From assembly GCA_016206365.1 (NCBI GenBank), contig JACQRR010000035.1, forward strand, positions 1 to 7,473: a stretch of 7,473 nucleotides of DNA, given 5' to 3'. Shown here one piece after another: positions 5,086-7,473 of the stretch (its first letter is position 1; every line of letters begins with the position of its first letter). This DNA comes from Candidatus Roizmanbacteria bacterium. GTDB taxonomy: Bacteria > Patescibacteriota > Microgenomatia > UBA1406 > GWC2-37-13. The position numbers and the translations under genes are program-made. Under the pieces are notes generated by a model. The model searched no databases. It worked only from the letters and a program-made list of their open reading frames with translations, and was not told the origin of the DNA.

Positions 5086-5115
5086 TTGACAAAGTGAACA
5101 TTTGTTTACTATAAT
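5086..5115 (+). promoter_or_regulatory. Consensus lexA promoter
   Basis: TTGACA (5086-5091), an 18-bp spacer and TATAAT (5110-5115) predict a start near 5122 and a leader of about 120 bases before the ATG at 5244. One LexA-type operator fills the spacer and another covers the start. The -35 boxes of this promoter and the divergent transposase promoter together form the inverted repeat TTGTCAAGGG (5056-5065) / CCCTTGACAA (5083-5092). Confidence 0.8.
5094..5109. promoter_or_regulatory. lexA: LexA operator 1 (SOS box)
   Basis: GTGAACATTTGTTTAC fits the pattern GTRAAC-N4-GTTTAC and, in its core, the GAAC-N4-GTTY form of LexA boxes in Gram-positive and related bacteria. It lies between the -35 and -10 boxes, where a bound repressor would block RNA polymerase. 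Confidence 0.75.
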
Positions 5116-5116
5116 G

Positions 5117-5132
5117 GTAAACAGACGTTTAC
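5117..5132. promoter_or_regulatory. lexA: LexA operator 2 (SOS box)
   Basis: GTAAACAGACGTTTAC has perfect inverted 6-bp arms around a 4-base centre. It starts 2 bp after the -10 box and covers the expected start point. Its centre is 23 bp from that of operator 1, roughly two helical turns, so two dimers could bind the same face. This predicts tight autoregulation. Confidence 0.75.
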
Positions 5133-5140
5133 CCACATAA

Positions 5141-5233
5141 TGTCATTCCCGCGAAAGCGGGAATCCAGAAATTAAAATTTTTATAGATTCCGCATCAGGC
5201 TTGCACTCATGAAAATGGGTGTGCTGAATGACA
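5141..5233. repeat. Palindromic interspersed repeat, copy A, in the lexA leader
   Basis: The ends are TGTCATTC (5141-5148) and GAATGACA (5226-5233). Inside is a perfect 8-bp stem, ATTCCCGC (5145-5152) and GCGGGAAT (5157-5164), closed by a GAAA (GNRA) loop. The ATTCCC-N8-GGGAAT core fits the pattern described for dRS3 repeats of Neisseria, and similar repeats occur widely. The first half through GAATCCAGAAA and the ATAGATTCCGCATCA block are shared with copy B (7177-7235), but copy A has a longer centre. It lies wholly in the predicted 5' leader of lexA. Confidence 0.8.
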
Positions 5234-5243
5234 AAAAATTACC

Positions 5244-5804
5244 ATGAACGATCGTCTAGCCAGACTAAAGAATTTTTATAAAAAACACAAGCGCCTCCCC
5301 TCCTATTCGGAAATGCTTAAGTTATTTAATCTTTCTTCCAAAAATGCAGTCTTTAAGATTATCCAAAAACTGGTTGAGTCGGGTCTTTTTAAAAAAGAGA
5401 ATAATAAACTCGCCCCTACCTCCAAATTTTTTGCCCTACCTCTACTCGGTGTGGTCAAAGCGGGATTTCCAATCTTAGCAGAAGAAAACAGAGATTACTT
5501 GACGTTGGACGAATATCTCATCGAGGATCCTCAATCTTCATTTTTACTCAAAGTAAGCGGCGACTCTCTGATCGGCCTGGGTATCTTTGATGGAGATATC
5601 GTTATCATCGAACGGAAACGTCTGGCCACTTCTGGTGATATTGTCCTTGCCCAAATAGACCGAGAGTGGGCGCTTAAAATTCTAAAGAAAGACGGAATAA
5701 AAGCCCATCTTGAATCAGCCAACCCGAAATATCCGCCCTTCTATCCAAAACAAGAACTACAGATATTTGGCGTAGTTAAAGCAGTCGTTAGAAAGTTTAA
5801 TTGA
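5244..5804 (+). CDS. lexA: LexA, SOS-response transcriptional repressor
   Basis: This 186-residue protein has both LexA domains. The N-terminal winged helix-turn-helix (about 1-56) includes RLPSYSEM and a recognition-helix region around SSKNAVFKIIQKL. The C-terminal S24 peptidase domain has the self-cleavage site A73-G74 in VVKAGFP, the catalytic serine S108 in VSGDSL, FDGDIV, and the catalytic lysine K145 in WALKIL. LexA represses DNA-damage genes until RecA filaments trigger self-cleavage. Two operators on its own promoter indicate autoregulation. The ATG at 5244 gives the expected N-terminus, although no Shine-Dalgarno site precedes it. A Y-family polymerase gene follows 145 bp downstream on the same strand and is probably co-regulated. 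Confidence 0.95.
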   Translation: MNDRLARLKNFYKKHKRLPSYSEMLKLFNLSSKNAVFKIIQKLVESGLFKKENNKLAPTSKFFALPLLGVVKAGFPILAEENRDYLTLDEYLIEDPQSSFLLKVSGDSLIGLGIFDGDIVIIERKRLATSGDIVLAQIDREWALKILKKDGIKAHLESANPKYPPFYPKQELQIFGVVKAVVRKFN

Positions 5805-5940
5805 GTTAGACGATAGATGATAGAAAATAGAAGGTAGAATTTCGAAGATAGAAGGTAGAGAGTTGAAAAAAACTGAGTTTAAATCTAACTTCTATCATCT
5901 ACTTTCCATATCCATCTTCTATATTCCACTTTCTACCGTC
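5805..5940. repeat. GATAGAAGGTAGA-type inverted repeat region between lexA and dinB
   Basis: The left arm (about 5805-5861) is purine-rich and repeats GATAGA/ATAGAAGGTAGA words; ATAGAAGGTAGA occurs exactly at 5827-5838 and 5848-5859, 21 bp apart. The right arm (about 5883-5940) is pyrimidine-rich and an imperfect complement (ACTTCTATCATCTAC, ATCTTCTATA, TTTCTACCGTC). The transcript could fold into a long imperfect hairpin between the two genes. The two arms fill almost the whole intergenic gap, and no promoter or LexA operator is seen in it. Confidence 0.65.
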
Positions 5941-5949
5941 AAAAATTTT

Positions 5950-7176
5950 ATGTTTCAACTCCACTCCTGGTCAAACGTTATCCTTCACCTCGACGGTGAC
6001 GCTTTTTTCTCCTCTGTTTTTCAAGCTGTAAATCCAAACTTAAAAGGAAAACCTGTAGTGACAGGCAGCGAACGAGGCTTGGCAACGGCAGTATCCTACG
6101 AGGCCAGAAAATATGGAATAAAAAGAGGCATGCTCACCTGGCAGATCAAAAAAATCTGTCCCCAATGTATTATTCTTGAATCAGATTATGAACTCTATAG
6201 TCTCTTCTCTCACAAAATGTTTCAGATACTTCGTACATTTACGCCAGTCGTCGAGGAATATTCAATCGATGAAGGATTTGGCGATATTAAGGGTCTTCGT
6301 CAACCACTCAATATGAGTTACGGCCAGATCGGACAAGCTATCAAAAACAAAATCGAATCTTCCCTTGGCATCAGCATATCTGTAGGAATTTCTCTTACCA
6401 AATCCTTGGCTAAGTTGGCTTCTTCCTCCCAAAAGCCTTCAGGACTTACTGTTGTCGATGGCAGAAGTATCGAAAAACTTCTTGTGAAAACAAAAATTAA
6501 AGACGTCTGGGGAATCGGACAAAATACCAGCGCTTACTTAGAAAAATTTGGTATTAAAACGGCTTTAGATTTTGCTCTAAGATCTGAAATTTTTGTCCAA
6601 ACCAATCTCATAAGACCTTTTTATGAAATATGGAAAGAGCTTCGAGGCGAAAAAGTTTATGAATTAGACATACAGGGTAAACAATCATATAAGGGAATTA
6701 CTCGATCTCAGACTTTTACTCCCTCAACCAACAATAAAGATATCCTTTGGGCAAAACTTTCTACTCATATCGAGGATGCCTTTGCGCAAGCTAGAAAATT
6801 TCATTATCTTGTAGGAAAAATAAGTCCGTTTTTAAAAACGCAAAATTTTGAATACCACACTTCAGAGATCAAATTAAAAGAAAAAGTAGCTTACCCATAT
6901 TTAATCCATAAACAATTACGACAAATATTTGATTTAATCCATAAGAAAGGCATCATGTATCGCTCAACCGGCTGCCATATCTCCGATTTTCAAGAAAACA
7001 CTATGTCCCAAATGACTCTATTTGAAAGAGATCAAAAATTAGAAGAAAAAATGAAAAAAATTTACCCTCTCTATGAAAAGAAAAAAATCGACTTCGGCTC
7101 GATGCTTTTTGATAAACAGAGATATGAAAACAAAAATAAACCAAAATTAAAAATTCCTTTACTTACTCTAAATTAA
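5950..7176 (+). CDS. dinB: Y-family translesion DNA polymerase (DinB-like)
   Basis: From the ATG at 5950 the protein has 408 residues. The Y-family palm is clear: LHLDGDAFFSS (13-23) with metal ligand D15, and YSIDEGF (104-110) with D107 and E108. ATAVSYEARKYGIKRGM (45-61) is the finger region. The helix-hairpin-helix thumb follows (KIKDVWGIGQNTSAYLEKFG, about 182-201), then the little-finger domain. A sliding-clamp motif, QMTLF (354-358), sits near the C-terminus. The enzyme copies past damaged bases and is error-prone. Its position after lexA suggests SOS control, though no LexA box lies directly before it. The frame stays open upstream to a TTG at 5863, but that part lies in repeat DNA and does not look like the family. 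No Shine-Dalgarno site is visible at 5950. Confidence 0.92.
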   Translation: MFQLHSWSNVILHLDGDAFFSSVFQAVNPNLKGKPVVTGSERGLATAVSYEARKYGIKRGMLTWQIKKICPQCIILESDYELYSLFSHKMFQILRTFTPVVEEYSIDEGFGDIKGLRQPLNMSYGQIGQAIKNKIESSLGISISVGISLTKSLAKLASSSQKPSGLTVVDGRSIEKLLVKTKIKDVWGIGQNTSAYLEKFGIKTALDFALRSEIFVQTNLIRPFYEIWKELRGEKVYELDIQGKQSYKGITRSQTFTPSTNNKDILWAKLSTHIEDAFAQARKFHYLVGKISPFLKTQNFEYHTSEIKLKEKVAYPYLIHKQLRQIFDLIHKKGIMYRSTGCHISDFQENTMSQMTLFERDQKLEEKMKKIYPLYEKKKIDFGSMLFDKQRYENKNKPKLKIPLLTLN

Positions 7177-7235
7177 TGTCATTCCCACGGAAGTGGGAAT
7201 CCAGAAATAGATTCCGCATCAAGTGCGGAATGACA
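7177..7235. repeat. Palindromic interspersed repeat, copy B, between dinB and nth
   Basis: This 59-bp element begins at the base after the dinB stop and ends 3 bp before the nth stop. It contains two hairpins: ATTCCCAC/GTGGGAAT with loop GGAA (7181-7200), and ATTCCGCA/TGCGGAAT with loop TCAAG (7211-7231). The outer ends are TGTCATTCC and GGAATGACA. Relative to copy A, the first stem has a G-C pair changed to A-T on both arms, a compensatory change. It may also work as a bidirectional terminator for the convergent genes, though no strong T-run follows. Confidence 0.8.
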
Positions 7236-7238
7236 CTA

Positions 7239-7473
7239 TTAAATTTTATTCAATGGACAGCTTTTGTGATCGTGTTTTCTGGCAGGACAGTATTTTCTTC
7301 CGTAGTCAATCATCAGGTAGGTAAACTTAAACCAATCTTTTTTGAGAACTATTTTCATTAGATCTTGTTCAATCTTATCAGGATTATCGTTATCGGTAAG
7401 TCCGTATAACTTTGAGAGTCTTCGTACATGAGTATCAACCGCGATGCCATCATAAATTCCAAACGCATTACCC
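7239..7473 (-). CDS. nth: Endonuclease III, C-terminal part; 5' end outside window
   Basis: Reading the minus strand from the window edge gives 77 residues ending at TAA (7241-7239). NAFGIYDGIAVDTHVRRLS is the end of the helix-hairpin-helix glycosylase domain with the catalytic aspartate of VDTH; the catalytic lysine would lie outside the window. The run through LMIDYGRKYCPARKH matches the start of the iron-sulfur loop. Endonuclease III removes oxidised pyrimidines and cuts the abasic strand in base excision repair. In the family, four cysteines (C-x6-C-x2-C-x5-C) hold a [4Fe-4S] cluster. Here the second position is His, and the stop codon falls where the fourth should be, leaving two cysteines. 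The palindromic repeat starts 3 bp past the stop, so the tail may have been altered there. The gene converges with dinB. Confidence 0.88.
   Translation of the reverse strand, partial: GNAFGIYDGIAVDTHVRRLSKLYGLTDNDNPDKIEQDLMKIVLKKDWFKFTYLMIDYGRKYCPARKHDHKSCPLNKI

Noticed and set aside
5056..5092. TTGTCAAGGG/CCCTTGACAA inverted repeat as a terminator or transposon end
   Set aside because: It is fully explained by two divergent -35 boxes with the same flanking CCC; there is no T-run.
5531..5722. Minus-strand ORF inside lexA
   Set aside because: Antisense shadow of the LexA peptidase domain, with no recognisable features.
5863..5949. TTG start giving dinB a 29-residue N-terminal extension
   Set aside because: The extension lies in the GATAGAA-type repeat and does not resemble Y-family polymerases, which begin close to the first metal-binding motif.
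7176..7361. 61-codon plus-strand ORF after dinB
   Set aside because: It is a shadow across the palindromic repeat and the antisense strand of nth, whose minus-strand frame has clear endonuclease III motifs.

Overview
The window is about 7.5 kb of AT-rich bacterial DNA with tightly packed genes, TGA used as an ordinary stop, several genes whose -10 box lies only 7-10 bp before the start codon (leaderless or nearly so), and short palindromic interspersed repeats between genes. A small-genome uncultured lineage such as Patescibacteria (CPR) would fit, but nothing here proves the taxon.

Left part (1-1140): the 3' end of a calcineurin-like metallophosphoesterase (+), tail to tail with a very short MscS-type mechanosensitive channel gene (-). 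Next (1146-1334) is a small element with inverted termini, flanked by an 11-bp direct duplication. It looks like a MITE and contains a second palindromic repeat.

Centre left (1376-3313): a compact type II restriction-modification system. A controller (C) protein gene overlaps a PD-(D/E)xK endonuclease gene. A D12-class adenine methyltransferase gene converges on the endonuclease gene, and the two overlap by 33 bp. The C gene has a two-site C-box upstream, and a 13-of-14 copy of its left half sits on the -10 box of the methyltransferase gene. The layout predicts that the C protein first activates and later limits C and the nuclease, and represses the methyltransferase, as described for Esp1396I.

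Centre (3382-5062): a proteasome/HslV-type Ntn-hydrolase-like gene (+), a tiny lysine-rich ORF, and an IS1595-family transposase (-) with a consensus promoter but no terminal repeats that I could identify.

Right part (5086-7473): an SOS cassette. lexA has a near-consensus promoter carrying two 16-bp LexA-type operators (GTRAAC-N4-GTTTAC). It is followed by a Y-family polymerase gene (dinB) with a clamp-binding motif. Related palindromic repeats lie in the lexA leader and directly after dinB. The window closes with the 3' part of an endonuclease III gene (nth, -) whose iron-sulfur ligand set is incomplete.

Points most worth following up: the three-operator wiring of the R-M system, the insertion-like element with its duplication, the unusual active-site picture and possible second start of the Ntn-hydrolase, and the nth 3' end next to a repeat.
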